A program made the position numbers and the translations under genes. From contig NZ_AP021972.1 of the NCBI RefSeq assembly GCF_014168815.1, positions 1,674,001 to 1,738,000 on the forward strand: a stretch of DNA of 64,000 nt. The letters are read 5' to 3'. This document shows, piece by piece, positions 53,907 through 63,324 of the stretch; position 1 is the first letter of the stretch, and each line of letters opens with the position of its first letter. Source of the DNA: Klebsiella sp. WP3-W18-ESBL-02. Its GTDB lineage: Bacteria > Pseudomonadota > Gammaproteobacteria > Enterobacterales > Enterobacteriaceae. The notes beneath the pieces were generated by a model that did not search any database, was not told where the DNA came from, and saw nothing but the letters and a program-made list of their open reading frames with translations.

Positions 53907-53940
53907 CAGAGCCCGCACGCACTGCTGCGGGCTCTGTCTA
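53907..53940 (+). terminator. Terminator of yejK
   Basis: CAGAGCCCGCA pairs perfectly with TGCGGGCTCTG around an 8-base loop, followed by TCTAT. The stem is strong but the T-run is short. Confidence 0.7.
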
Positions 53941-54046
53941 TCCCCGCATTCGCGTATCTTGAGTGACCCCACTCGCAATTCTGCTATCACACCGCGCCTT
54001 AACGGGTTGAATTTTGACCTCACTCTCAGTTATTTCTTAACAAAAT

Positions 54047-54070
54047 AAATAAAAATGCGTTTCATTTTAT
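54047..54070. promoter_or_regulatory. Possible KdgR-type operator upstream of pehX
   Basis: AATAAAAATGCGTTTCATTT is an interrupted AT-rich palindrome like KdgR boxes, which control pectin catabolism in related bacteria. It lies about 110 bases before pehX in a promoter-like AT-rich stretch. It is a match by eye only. Confidence 0.35.
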
Positions 54071-54179
54071 ATGCAAAGTTATTTTGATTCGATAAAAGGA
54101 GGGCCGTTTTAGCAAAGAACGGCCTATGGCCGCGGTATTTTTTGCCTGATGCCGCGGGTAACTGAGAGGATAATTAAAC

Positions 54180-56141
54180 ATGCACAATACCTTCAGACAC
54201 TCCCGGATCGCGTTAGCCTTGGCGATCGTCTTCGCTGGTGCGCTCAGCGGCTGTGATAATAGCGCTGCGGCACAGCGCGAGGGATCTGCGGCCCCACAGA
54301 ATGTCCAGTCGCCGGTACTCTCCGCCGATGATACGCACGCGGTGTTGGTATGGGAAAAGCCGCTCGCCGAGGCAGAAAAGGTGGTCGATTACCATATCTA
54401 CCGCGACGGGACGTTTGTGGGCAGCGTGCGGGATAACCAGGACGTTTACTCGCCGGCTAAACCCTACATTGATAATTTTTACCAAACGCTGGATGACGGC
54501 TGGCAGCAAAAGGTGGATCTGCGCAGTTTCACCGCCGATGGCCTGAAGGCCGATACGCAGTATCGCTTCACGGTTCGCGCCGTCTATGCCGATGGAAAAG
54601 AGTCTGCTGACAGCCAGCCAATAACGCTGCGTACGACCAAAACACCGCACGTGATTGATGTGAAAAGCGTGGGGGCGATAGGCGATGGCAAAACGCTGAA
54701 CACGACGGCGTTACAAAAGGCGATCGACAGCTGCACGCTTGCTGCTTATCCCCAGGGGTGTAAGGTGACGATTCGCGATGGCGTCTTTAAAACCGGCGCC
54801 CTGTTCCTGCACAGCGACATGACGCTGGAAATCGCCGAAGGGGCAACCCTGCTAGGCTCGGATAATCCGGCAGACTACCCGATGAGCAAAGGTTATTTCC
54901 TCTATCCCTACACCGATAATCCGTTGCCGAAGCGCCCACCGTCGCTGATTAACGCACTGGAAGCGAACGATCGCGGTAGCTCGCATGCGGGAACCTTCCA
55001 GAATATTCGTCTGGTCGGTAAGGGTACCGTTGATGGCAACGGCTGGACGCGCGGCGTGAAGGCGGGCGGGGCGGAATCGATAGTGGATGAACTGGGCAAT
55101 ACCCTGCCGCAGTATCGCGCCAGCAATGCGAAGAAAGTCGGGGAAGATGGCGTACTGGCAAAAAATCAGACCGAGCAGGCGGTAGCGGAAGGTATGGACC
55201 GCGATAGCGCGTATAAAAACCGTCGTTCTAGCCTGATGACGCTGCGCGGCGTGCGCAATCTTTATCTGGAAGGTCTTACCATCCTGAATCCGGCCTTCCA
55301 CGGCATTATGGTGCTGGAGTCGGAGAATCTCGCCTTCAATGCGCTTAGCCATAAAACTTTCGACGGTAATAACGCCGACGGCATTGAGCTGGGCAACAGT
55401 CAGCATGGCCTGGTGTTTAACAACTTCTTTGATACCGGCGATGACGGCATGAATTTCGCCGCGGGCTACGGGAAAGGCGTGGAAACTTTTGCTCAGAAGG
55501 CGCAAAGCGGCGCGTGGATCTTTAACAACTATTTCCGCAAAGCGCACGGCGCAGTGGTAACCGGTAGTCATACCGGCGCGTGGATAGAAAAAATTATCGC
55601 CGAAGATAACGTGATGTACCTGACCGATATCGGCCTGCGCATGAAAAGTCGCCCTTATTACGGCGGCGGCGCACGTGAGGTGGTATTCCGTAATAACGCC
55701 ATGAAAGACCTGGCGAAAGAACCCTTTATTTTCACTATTAAATACAGCGCGGATGTTAACGACACCACGCCAGCGGCCGAGCCTGCGCAGTTCCGCAACG
55801 TGACCGTGGAAAACGTCTCCGTGGACGGTACGGCAGCGAAGAAAAGTATTCTGGTTGACGGCATGACCGCGCAGGAAATGACGCAAGCGTACGGCATTAC
55901 CTATGCGCGCGATGCTTATCATCAGGATATTGCGTTCCACAACGTGAAGTTTCGCCATACCCAGGCGAGCAATATTAGCTTCCTGCGAGACAGTCAGTTT
56001 ACGCAGGTCACTTTCGATCCTGCCGGGAAAGCGTGGAACTTTGCGCAGGTGAGCGGAATTACGCTGAAAGACGGCGTGAATGATGCCGTGATATCGGCGA
56101 CAGGTACGGAGAAGATTGTGCGGGATGCCGCATCGAAGTAA
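54180..56141 (+). CDS. pehX: Exo-polygalacturonase, GH28 lipoprotein (PehX type)
   Basis: A 653-residue glycoside hydrolase releasing (di)galacturonate from polygalacturonate. A signal ends in the lipobox LSGC (Cys25); Asp at +2 suggests retention at the inner membrane rather than sorting outward. A fibronectin-III-like domain (about 40-155) precedes the right-handed beta-helix. GH28 catalytic groups are visible: Asp400 in NADGIE, Asp421-Asp422 in DTGDDGMNF, His464 in TGSHTG, and Arg487/Lys489 in RMKSR. This architecture matches PehX of Dickeya and Klebsiella oxytoca. No other pectinase gene is nearby. E. coli has nothing here between yejK and rplY. The upstream AT-rich segment may hold a KdgR operator. 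Confidence 0.93.
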   Translation: MHNTFRHSRIALALAIVFAGALSGCDNSAAAQREGSAAPQNVQSPVLSADDTHAVLVWEKPLAEAEKVVDYHIYRDGTFVGSVRDNQDVYSPAKPYIDNFYQTLDDGWQQKVDLRSFTADGLKADTQYRFTVRAVYADGKESADSQPITLRTTKTPHVIDVKSVGAIGDGKTLNTTALQKAIDSCTLAAYPQGCKVTIRDGVFKTGALFLHSDMTLEIAEGATLLGSDNPADYPMSKGYFLYPYTDNPLPKRPPSLINALEANDRGSSHAGTFQNIRLVGKGTVDGNGWTRGVKAGGAESIVDELGNTLPQYRASNAKKVGEDGVLAKNQTEQAVAEGMDRDSAYKNRRSSLMTLRGVRNLYLEGLTILNPAFHGIMVLESENLAFNALSHKTFDGNNADGIELGNSQHGLVFNNFFDTGDDGMNFAAGYGKGVETFAQKAQSGAWIFNNYFRKAHGAVVTGSHTGAWIEKIIAEDNVMYLTDIGLRMKSRPYYGGGAREVVFRNNAMKDLAKEPFIFTIKYSADVNDTTPAAEPAQFRNVTVENVSVDGTAAKKSILVDGMTAQEMTQAYGITYARDAYHQDIAFHNVKFRHTQASNISFLRDSQFTQVTFDPAGKAWNFAQVSGITLKDGVNDAVISATGTEKIVRDAASK

Positions 56142-56171
56142 AAAAACGGCTCCCATAAGGAGCCGTTCTTT
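56141..56171. terminator. Bidirectional terminator between pehX and rplY
   Basis: AACGGCTCC pairs with GGAGCCGTT around CATAA, with an A-run on the left and CTTTC on the right. It serves the two convergent genes. Confidence 0.85.
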
Positions 56172-56193
56172 CATCACGTAGATTCGTTAGCGA

Positions 56194-56478
56194 TTAAGCG
56201 CGTACGAAGTCGATGTGAGACAGTTTCGGCTTGAACGGGTGACGCTGCACCGCCTGAGCTTTAACTTTTTCTTCTTTACCATCAACAACGATGGTCAGAA
56301 CTTCGCTGTAAAATTCAGCGTTGTTCTGCAGGTTCCACAGCTTGTCGTGGTCCAGTTCGATAGCAACCGGAGCTGCTTCGCCACCATAAATGATAGCCGG
56401 GAACTTGTTAGCTGCGCGCAGGCGGCGGCTCGCACCCTTACCCTGCTCTTTACGTGCTTGTGCTTCGATAGTAAACAT
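56194..56478 (-). CDS. rplY: 50S ribosomal protein L25
   Basis: A 94-residue 5S-rRNA-binding protein, the E. coli length (MFTIEAQARKEQGKGASRRLRAANKFPAIIYGG). It is the short, single-domain enterobacterial form without the CTC extension. AGAGAGCT precedes the ATG. It is monocistronic. Confidence 0.98.
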   Translation of the reverse strand: MFTIEAQARKEQGKGASRRLRAANKFPAIIYGGEAAPVAIELDHDKLWNLQNNAEFYSEVLTIVVDGKEEKVKAQAVQRHPFKPKLSHIDFVRA

Positions 56479-56706
56479 TGAATAGCTCTCTTGATTAATC
56501 CTGCTACAGGCGACCCAGCAGCAGGCAAATGATCTGCTTCACGGATGTGAAAGCGGGCGGCATTATAGCTTCGATTCCCCGGGCGGGCAATGAAAACCTC
56601 ACCGGGAAGAGGGCGTTACGCCAGGGCTCGCTCCCTTGTCTGAATTTGACCACGCGGCTTTTCTATCCTCTACACTTAAGGCGAGCCATTTTTGACAGGA
56701 GGAGAC

Positions 56707-57240
56707 ATGAGAATATGGCCCATCGTGACGGGGGTGGCTATTTCTTTGGCGCTGGTGGCCTGCCGCTCGCCGACGCCGCCGAAAGGCGTCACGCCCATTA
56801 ATGATTTTGACGCCAGCCGTTATCTGGGCAAGTGGTATGAGATTGCTCGCCTGGAGAACCGCTTTGAACGGGGATTGGAGCAGGTTAATGCAACCTATGG
56901 CAAACGGGCCGACGGCGGGATTTCTGTCGCCAACCGCGGCTTCGACCCGCAGAAAGGCGAGTGGAAGCTGAGTGAAGGGAAGGCGTATTTTACCGGTGAG
57001 CCCACGACGGCAGCGCTGAAGGTTTCCTTCTTTGGTCCGTTCTACGGTGGCTACAACGTGATTGCGTTGGATGATGAATACCAATATGCGCTGGTCAGCG
57101 GGCCCAACCGCGACTATCTGTGGATTCTGTCGCGCACGCCGACGCTGCCGCCGCAGGTACGTCAGAATTACCTGAACATTGCCCGCGGCCTCGGTTTTGC
57201 TGTCGATCGCTTGGTGTGGGTGAAGCAAACGCACAGCTAG
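56707..57240 (+). CDS. blc: Outer-membrane lipoprotein lipocalin Blc
   Basis: A 177-residue bacterial lipocalin (E. coli Blc 177). The lipoprotein signal ends in LVAC (Cys19) with Arg at +2, predicting outer-membrane sorting. The lipocalin signature is FDASRYLGKWYEIARLENRFERG, and KVSFFGPFYGGYNVIALDDEY and YLWILSRTP are further family blocks. Blc binds lysophospholipids and may act in membrane repair. The ATG at 56707 has AGGAGGAG directly upstream; an earlier in-frame ATG at 56692 has none. In E. coli blc lies next to ampC, not here. It shares its stop palindrome CTAG with convergent radD. Confidence 0.95.
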   Translation: MRIWPIVTGVAISLALVACRSPTPPKGVTPINDFDASRYLGKWYEIARLENRFERGLEQVNATYGKRADGGISVANRGFDPQKGEWKLSEGKAYFTGEPTTAALKVSFFGPFYGGYNVIALDDEYQYALVSGPNRDYLWILSRTPTLPPQVRQNYLNIARGLGFAVDRLVWVKQTHS

Positions 57241-58994
57241 CGTAGTTCGTTGGCCCGGCGGTAGCGCCCTTCATAGTCGAAGATCTTTTCCCGCACCTGC
57301 CAGTAGGGGCCTTTTTTGCGGGCGACGACAAAATCCGGTGCCCGCAGCAGAGCCTGCTGGCTGAGGATATCGGCGGGCGTTATCCAGCGCAGCGGTACGC
57401 CGGGCGTACGGGTATGCGGGCGAATAAACAGCTGCTCAAACGCCGTTTTCTGTGCGGGTGTGTGCAGGCGGAAGCGTTCGCTGACGTCGGCACCATCTTC
57501 GTCGTAATAGGTGATTTTCAGCCAGCCACCTTTTTCGTCCATCCCGTCCTGTAACACCATGCCGCTACAGCGCAGCACCAGCGCGTCTTTTAGCTTCAGC
57601 GCCGCCTTCAGCATATCGTCCGGGTCCACCAGTACGGTGTCGCACTTGCGACAGCGGCGGGCGGCAATATCGTTCTCGGCGTTACACTGCGGGCAGTTTT
57701 TAAAGCGGAAGCGGTAGTCGCACTGCTCGCGGTGGCCTTCATCATCCTCAAGCCAGCCCTGGCAGCGGCGGCCAAAATGCTCAATGAGCGTGCCGTCGGC
57801 GGTCATTTTGCCCCAGAAGGTATTGGCAAAGCCGCAGCCAGGGCAGAATACCTGTACCGGCACGTTATCGCTTTTACCTTTGGGTGCCCCCACTTCCGGG
57901 GCGTACAGGTCGTGTGGGTTGCCGGCGTAATCCAGAATCAGACAGTCCGTTTTCCCCGGTGCCAGCCGCAGGCCGCGGCCGACAATCTGTTGATACAGAC
58001 TGATCGATTCCGTTGGGCGCAGGATAGCAATCAGATCGACGTGCGGCGCATCAAAGCCGGTCGTCAGGACCGCGACGTTCACCAGGTAGCGGAACCGCTG
58101 GTTTTTAAACGCCTCAATCAGGCTGTCGCGCTGCGGCCCCGGCGTTTCGCCGGTGATCAGCGCGGCATCATCGGCGGGCAGCAGGCCGGTGATTTCCCGG
58201 GCGTGTTCAACGGTGGCGGCGAAGATCATCACCCCTTTGCGCGTCTGTGCGAACTCTTCTATCTGGCTAATAATGTGCGGCGTGATGCGCTGCTGCTGTT
58301 TGAGTTCACGGTTGAGATCCGCCTCGCTAAACAGGCCATTGCTGTTGGCCTGCAGGCGGCTGAAATCGTACTGCACGACCGGCATGTCCAGCCGTTCCGG
58401 CGGCGTCAGGTAGCCGTGCTTTATCATGTAGCGTAGCGGCAGCTCGTAGATACAGTCACGGAACAGGGCATTTTTATCGCCGCGCACCATACCATGATAG
58501 TGGAACTGATAAATCCAGCCTTTGCCGAGGCGGAAGGGCGTTGCCGTGAGTCCGAGCAGGCGGATCTGCGGATTGACCTTTTGCAGGTGGCCGAGGATTT
58601 GCTGGTACTGACTATCGTCGTCGTCGCTGATGCGGTGGCATTCGTCGACGATCAGCAGCGAAAACTCCCCCTGAAAATGGTCAAGATTTCGCGCTACGGA
58701 CTGTACGCTGCCAAAAACCACCTTACCGTGACTCTCTTTGCGTTTCAGCCCGGCGGCATAAATATCGGCTTCCAGCCCGAGCGCGCAGTATTTGGCATGG
58801 TTCTGTGCGACCAGCTCTTTCACGTGAGCCAGCACCAGAACGCGGCCGCGCGCCAGCCGCGCCAGCTCGGCGATGACCAGACTTTTGCCTGCGCCGGTGG
58901 GGAGCACGATAACCGCAGGTTCGGTATGGCGGCGAAAGTAGGCCAGGGTGGCGTCAACCGCTTCCTGTTGATAGGGACGTAGTGTAAAAGTCAT
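57237..58994 (-). CDS. radD: Superfamily 2 DNA helicase-like repair protein RadD
   Basis: A 585-residue protein (E. coli RadD/YejH 586). Helicase motifs: Walker A PTGAGKS, DEAD-like DECH, motif III GLTATPFRLG, motif VI QIVGRGLRLAPGK. A zinc-finger-like segment follows (FCPGCGF, CPQCNAEN, CRKCDT). RadD acts with RecA in double-strand-break repair. The start is set at MTFTLRPYQQEAVDA; the open frame extends 41 codons upstream without homology. It converges on blc with a 4-base overlap. Confidence 0.96.
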   Translation of the reverse strand: MTFTLRPYQQEAVDATLAYFRRHTEPAVIVLPTGAGKSLVIAELARLARGRVLVLAHVKELVAQNHAKYCALGLEADIYAAGLKRKESHGKVVFGSVQSVARNLDHFQGEFSLLIVDECHRISDDDDSQYQQILGHLQKVNPQIRLLGLTATPFRLGKGWIYQFHYHGMVRGDKNALFRDCIYELPLRYMIKHGYLTPPERLDMPVVQYDFSRLQANSNGLFSEADLNRELKQQQRITPHIISQIEEFAQTRKGVMIFAATVEHAREITGLLPADDAALITGETPGPQRDSLIEAFKNQRFRYLVNVAVLTTGFDAPHVDLIAILRPTESISLYQQIVGRGLRLAPGKTDCLILDYAGNPHDLYAPEVGAPKGKSDNVPVQVFCPGCGFANTFWGKMTADGTLIEHFGRRCQGWLEDDEGHREQCDYRFRFKNCPQCNAENDIAARRCRKCDTVLVDPDDMLKAALKLKDALVLRCSGMVLQDGMDEKGGWLKITYYDEDGADVSERFRLHTPAQKTAFEQLFIRPHTRTPGVPLRWITPADILSQQALLRAPDFVVARKKGPYWQVREKIFDYEGRYRRANELR

Positions 58995-59146
58995 TGCCGT
59001 GATGTTAGTCCTTAATAGCCAAATAGTATGCCATGAATCTTTTCGCTTGAGTGGGATAACAAGCCCGTTATACTTAACGATTGTTACTACTCCTTTTGCG
59101 GACGTTTCGTCCGGCACCCGGCACTATTACAGGCTAAAAATACTTC

Positions 59147-59854
59147 ATGCGACTTGATAAGTTTATCGCTCAGCAACTCGGCGTCAGCCGTGCTATTGCC
59201 GGGCGTTTGATCCGCGGGCACCACGTGACCGTTGATGACGAAGTGGTACGCGATACCGCCTTCAAACTGCAACCCGAACATAGCGTGGCCTATGAAGGCA
59301 ATTCGCTGACGCAGCAGAGCGGCCCGCGCTATTTTATGCTCAACAAGCCTCAGGGCTATGTCTGCTCAACCGAAGATCCGGATCACCCGACGGTGCTGTA
59401 TTTCCTTGATGAACCGGTAGCGCACAAGCTGCATGCTGCGGGGCGTCTGGATATCGACACGACCGGGCTGGTGCTGATGACCGACGACGGTCAATGGTCT
59501 CATCGCATCACCTCGCCGCGTCACCACTGCGAAAAAACCTATCTGGTGACGCTGGAAAACCCGGTAAGCGATGATACCGCCGCGCAGTTTGCCAAAGGTG
59601 TGCAGCTGCACAATGAAAAAGATCTCACCAAACCCGCCGTGCTGGAAGTGGTGACGCCTACTGAAGTGCGTCTGACCATCAGCGAAGGCCGTTACCACCA
59701 GGTAAAACGGATGTTTGCCGCCGTGGGCAACCACGTCGTAGGGCTGCATCGTGAACGCATCGGCGAGATAGCCCTCGACCCCACGCTGGAGCCAGGGGAA
59801 TACCGCCCATTAACCGCAGAAGAAATCGCCAGCGTTGGCGCCCCAATGCGCTAA
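59147..59854 (+). CDS. rsuA: 16S rRNA pseudouridine(516) synthase
   Basis: A 235-residue protein (E. coli RsuA 231). An N-terminal S4 RNA-binding domain (MRLDKFIAQQLGVSRAIAGRLI) is followed by the RsuA-family catalytic domain, with Asp102 in AGRLDIDTTGLVLMT and the RYHQVKRMFAAVGN motif. It converts U516 of 16S rRNA to pseudouridine. It diverges from radD, with a possible -10 TTATACT near 59068, and bcr follows after 21 bases. Confidence 0.96.
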   Translation: MRLDKFIAQQLGVSRAIAGRLIRGHHVTVDDEVVRDTAFKLQPEHSVAYEGNSLTQQSGPRYFMLNKPQGYVCSTEDPDHPTVLYFLDEPVAHKLHAAGRLDIDTTGLVLMTDDGQWSHRITSPRHHCEKTYLVTLENPVSDDTAAQFAKGVQLHNEKDLTKPAVLEVVTPTEVRLTISEGRYHQVKRMFAAVGNHVVGLHRERIGEIALDPTLEPGEYRPLTAEEIASVGAPMR

Positions 59855-59875
59855 CCCACTCATTAGAGGTAGATT

Positions 59876-61072
59876 GTGACGTCCAGGCCGCGCTCGTCGT
59901 TAAAGATTGTTTTTATTCTTGGCCTTCTGGCCATGTTAATGCCGCTGTCGATCGACATGTACCTTCCGGCGCTGCCGGTCATTTCCGCGCAGTTTGGCGT
60001 TCCGGCCGGCAGCGCGCAGATGACCCTCAGCACCTATATTCTCGGCTTTGCGCTTGGCCAGTTGCTGTATGGCCCGATGGCCGATAGCCTGGGACGCAAG
60101 CCGGTGATCCTCGGCGGCACGCTGATCTTTGCCGCGGCGGCGGTGGCCTGTGCGCTAGCACCGACAATCGACTACCTCATCACCACGCGTTTCTTCCACG
60201 GTCTGGCGGCGGCAGCGGCAAGCGTGGTGATAAACGCCCTGATGCGCGATATTTATCCAAAAGAAGAGTTCTCGCGCATGATGTCGTTTGTCATGCTGGT
60301 GACCACCATCGCGCCGCTGGTGGCGCCGATGGTCGGCGGTGCGGTACTGGTGTGGTTTAGCTGGCATGCAATCTTCTGGATTCTGGCGTTAGCGGCGCTG
60401 CTGGCGTCGGCGATGATCTACTTCTTTATCGATGAAACGCTGCCGGTTGAGCGGCGTCAGCCGTTTCGCCTAAGCACCACGCTCGGCAACTTTGCTTCGC
60501 TGTTCCGCCACAAGCGGGTGCTGGCGTACATGCTGGCTAGCGGCTTTAGCTTTGCGGCAATGTTCTCGTTCCTGAGCGCCGGGCCGTTTGTTTACATCGA
60601 GTTGAACCACGTTTCGCCGCAGCACTTTGGCTATTATTTCGCGCTGAACATCGTTTTCCTCTTTATTACTACCACGATCAACAGCCGCTTCGTCCGCCGG
60701 GTGGGGGCGCTATGGATGTTCCGCGCCGGGCTGCTGATTCAGTTTGCGATGGCTATCTGGATGGTGGTCACCGCGCTGCTGGACGTCGGCTTCTGGTCGC
60801 TGGTGCTGGGGATTGCGGCGTTTATCGGCTGCGTGTCGATGGTTTCTTCTAACGCCATGGCGGTCATTCTTGATGAGTTTCCGCATATGGCCGGTACGGC
60901 CTCTTCGCTGGCTGGCACCTTCCGCTTCGGTATCGGCGCCATTGTGGGTGCGCTGCTGTCGATGGCCACCTTTACCACCGCCTGGCCGATGCTCATTTCC
61001 ATTGCGCTCTGCGCCTCCTGTTCCATCCTCTTCTATCTCTACGCCAGTCGACCGCGCAAAGCGTCGCACTAG
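59876..61072 (+). CDS. bcr: Bcr/CflA-type drug efflux MFS transporter
   Basis: A 398-residue major-facilitator drug/H+ antiporter with 12 predicted helices (E. coli Bcr 396). The signature between helices 2 and 3 is GQLLYGPMADSLGRKPVILGG; motif SIDMYLPALPVI lies in helix 1. E. coli Bcr confers bicyclomycin resistance and exports other compounds such as tetracycline and cysteine when overproduced. The start is GTG after AGAGGTAG. It is probably cotranscribed with rsuA. Confidence 0.95.
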   Translation: MTSRPRSSLKIVFILGLLAMLMPLSIDMYLPALPVISAQFGVPAGSAQMTLSTYILGFALGQLLYGPMADSLGRKPVILGGTLIFAAAAVACALAPTIDYLITTRFFHGLAAAAASVVINALMRDIYPKEEFSRMMSFVMLVTTIAPLVAPMVGGAVLVWFSWHAIFWILALAALLASAMIYFFIDETLPVERRQPFRLSTTLGNFASLFRHKRVLAYMLASGFSFAAMFSFLSAGPFVYIELNHVSPQHFGYYFALNIVFLFITTTINSRFVRRVGALWMFRAGLLIQFAMAIWMVVTALLDVGFWSLVLGIAAFIGCVSMVSSNAMAVILDEFPHMAGTASSLAGTFRFGIGAIVGALLSMATFTTAWPMLISIALCASCSILFYLYASRPRKASH

Positions 61073-61388
61073 TCAGCTTTTTGCAGGGGCGAAATACGCC
61101 CCTTTGTTGATACATATCAACAGAAATTGCATTGCCGCTGGGGTGTAATGTTTCTTTTATGTAAAATCCATTAATGTAAAAAGTCACATTGTTGTAGATA
61201 AAAAGATTGCGTTAGATCACAGATACGGGTACATATAGCGCGCAAATGCATCAGTACACCGAATGATGTCGTAAGAAGAATGTTGAATGCAGGCGTTTTT
61301 TTGCTGGATGCAGGACGATTTGTCAACAATGTGTTAATATGGATGTGAAATAATTGTGAAGCACTGTTGCTTCCGGGGAAAGAACGTA
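61073..61388 (+). terminator. bcr terminator and bcr-yejG interval
   Basis: GGGGCG-AAATA-CGCCCC followed by TTTG (61086-61106) terminates bcr. The rest of the 316 bases is AT-rich, with no gene seen. It should hold the yejG promoter, for which no confident -35/-10 pair is visible. Confidence 0.7.
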
Positions 61389-61730
61389 ATGACATTACAG
61401 CTATCAATCGTACATCGACTGCCGCAGGACTATCGCTGGTCTGCGGGTTTTGCAGGTTCCAAAGTTGAACCGATTCCGCAAAATGGCACGGCGGGCGAAA
61501 ACGCGCTGGTGGCGCTCAAGCTTTTAAGTCCGGACGGCGACAGCGCCTGGCCGGTGATGCACTCGCTTAGCCAGGCGCTCACGGATATCTCCGTCGACTG
61601 CTCCGTGCTGGAGTGCGAAGGCGAGCCGTGCCTGTTTGTGAAGCGCCAGGACGAATTTGCCGCGACCTGCCGTCTGAAAAACTTTGGCGTCGCCATTGCT
61701 GAGCCGTTTTCCGGTAACAATCCGTTTTAA
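61389..61730 (+). CDS. yejG: Conserved protein YejG
   Basis: A 113-residue cytosolic protein (E. coli YejG 114) beginning MTLQLSIVHRLPQDYRWSAGFAG and ending GVAIAEPFSGNNPF. Its function is unknown; E. coli YejG has been tied to aminoglycoside tolerance. The ATG at 61389 follows GGGGAAAG; the frame opens 11 codons earlier, but homology starts here. It converges on yejF with 3 bases between the stops. Confidence 0.93.
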   Translation: MTLQLSIVHRLPQDYRWSAGFAGSKVEPIPQNGTAGENALVALKLLSPDGDSAWPVMHSLSQALTDISVDCSVLECEGEPCLFVKRQDEFAATCRLKNFGVAIAEPFSGNNPF

Positions 61731-61733
61731 CCG

Positions 61734-63323
61734 TCAGCTCAGCGCGATGAGCTGACGCGTATACGCCTGCCTGGGTTCGGTAAAAACGCGCCGACATTCA
61801 CCCTGCTCGACAACCTCTCCCTGCCGCAACACGATGACCTGGTGGCACAGCGATCGGACAACCTGCAAATCGTGGCTGATAAAGATATAGGCCAGACCAT
61901 GCTTTTCCTGTAACGCCTTGAGCAGCGCCAGGATCTGTGACTGAACGGTGCGATCGAGCGATGAGGTGGGTTCGTCCAGCACGATCAGCTGCGGTTTGAG
62001 GATTAGCGCCCGCGCGATGGCGATGCGCTGCCGTTGCCCGCCGGAAAAAGCCGCCGGGTAGCGCTGGCGGGTGTCGGGATCTAACCCCACTTCCTGCATG
62101 ACGTGGATAACCTGCTGTTCGCGTTCGGCCGACGACAGCGACGGCTGGTGCACCCGCAGACCTTCCTCAATAATCTGTAGCGCGGTCAGCCGCGGGTTGA
62201 GCGACGAATTGGGGTCCTGAAATACCACCTGAATACGATGGCGTAGCGGTAGCATCTGCTGGCGATTGCGCCCCTGAAGGGCTTCACCGGCGAAGCGAAT
62301 CTCACCCTGAGAAGCAATCAGCCGCAGCAGCGCCAGCCCGGTCGTACTTTTACCTGAACCCGATTCCCCTACCAGACCCAGCGTTTCACCGGCTCGCAGA
62401 GTAAAGCTCAGGTTTTTCACCACCTGATTCTGGTCAACGATCCGCCGTAGAATGCCTTTACGCACAGGAAATGCCACGCTGAGCTGATTCACTTCGAGTA
62501 GCGGCACGGCGTCCGGGGGAAGGGCGCAGGGCTCGCCGGTGGGCTCGCTGTCGAGCAGCCTGCGGGTGTACGGATGCTGGGGGGCTGCGAACAGCGCCGT
62601 TGATGCGTTTTGTTCAACGCAGCGTCCGTGCTGCATCACCGCCACCCGGTCGGCCAATTTGCGCACGATGCTCAGGTTATGCGTAATGAACAATAGCCCC
62701 ATATTGAGCTCCGCGCGCAGCTCGCGCAGCAGCTGAAGAATTTGCGCCTGTACCGAAACGTCCAGCGCGGTGGTGGGCTCATCGGCAATCAGCAGCTCCG
62801 GGCGGGTGAGAAGGGCCATGGCAATCATTACCCGCTGACGTTCGCCGCCGGAAAGCTGGTGCGGGTAGTCCGCCAGCCGTTTTAAAGCATGACGGATGCC
62901 AACGCGCTCCAGGCAGTCGAGAATTTCGCCGCGCGCTGCCTCTTTACGCATCCCTCGGTGCAGCGACAGCACCTCGCCGAGCTGTTTTTCCAGCGTGTGC
63001 AGCGGATTTAACGACACCATCGGTTCCTGGAAGATCATGGCGATGCGGTTTCCGCGCACCCCGCGCAGGGTTTGCGGGCTGGCATGGAGCAGCGACTCGC
63101 CGGCAAAGCGGATATCACCGGTCGGATAGCTGACCGGTGGCTCCGGTAGCAGGCGCAGAATGGACAGCGCCGAGACGCTTTTCCCTGAACCCGATTCACC
63201 GACCAGCGCCAGCGTTTCACCGGCGTTCAGCGACAGCGAGAGCTGCTCGACGACGGTGGTGGTCACACCCTGCTGGCGAAAGGCGATAGAAAGGTTGTCG
63301 ATTTCCAGAAGTGGCTGCTGCAT
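61734..63323 (-). CDS. yejF: Peptide ABC transporter ATPase YejF (duplicated ATPase)
   Basis: A 529-residue protein, the E. coli YejF length, with two complete ABC modules. Each has Walker A GESGSGKS, signature LSGGERQR or FSGGQRQR, and Walker B LLIADEPTT or LIVLDEPTS. It powers the YejABEF importer, which takes up peptides including microcin C. The start is at MQQPLLEIDNLSIAF, one base after the yejE stop. Confidence 0.96.
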   Translation of the reverse strand: MQQPLLEIDNLSIAFRQQGVTTTVVEQLSLSLNAGETLALVGESGSGKSVSALSILRLLPEPPVSYPTGDIRFAGESLLHASPQTLRGVRGNRIAMIFQEPMVSLNPLHTLEKQLGEVLSLHRGMRKEAARGEILDCLERVGIRHALKRLADYPHQLSGGERQRVMIAMALLTRPELLIADEPTTALDVSVQAQILQLLRELRAELNMGLLFITHNLSIVRKLADRVAVMQHGRCVEQNASTALFAAPQHPYTRRLLDSEPTGEPCALPPDAVPLLEVNQLSVAFPVRKGILRRIVDQNQVVKNLSFTLRAGETLGLVGESGSGKSTTGLALLRLIASQGEIRFAGEALQGRNRQQMLPLRHRIQVVFQDPNSSLNPRLTALQIIEEGLRVHQPSLSSAEREQQVIHVMQEVGLDPDTRQRYPAAFSGGQRQRIAIARALILKPQLIVLDEPTSSLDRTVQSQILALLKALQEKHGLAYIFISHDLQVVRSLCHQVIVLRQGEVVEQGECRRVFTEPRQAYTRQLIALS

Positions 63324-63324
63324 C

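Noticed and set aside
54852..56177. Long open frame (441 codons) antisense to pehX
   Set aside because: The pehX frame has all GH28 catalytic motifs; the opposite frame has none and would run through the pehX-rplY terminator.
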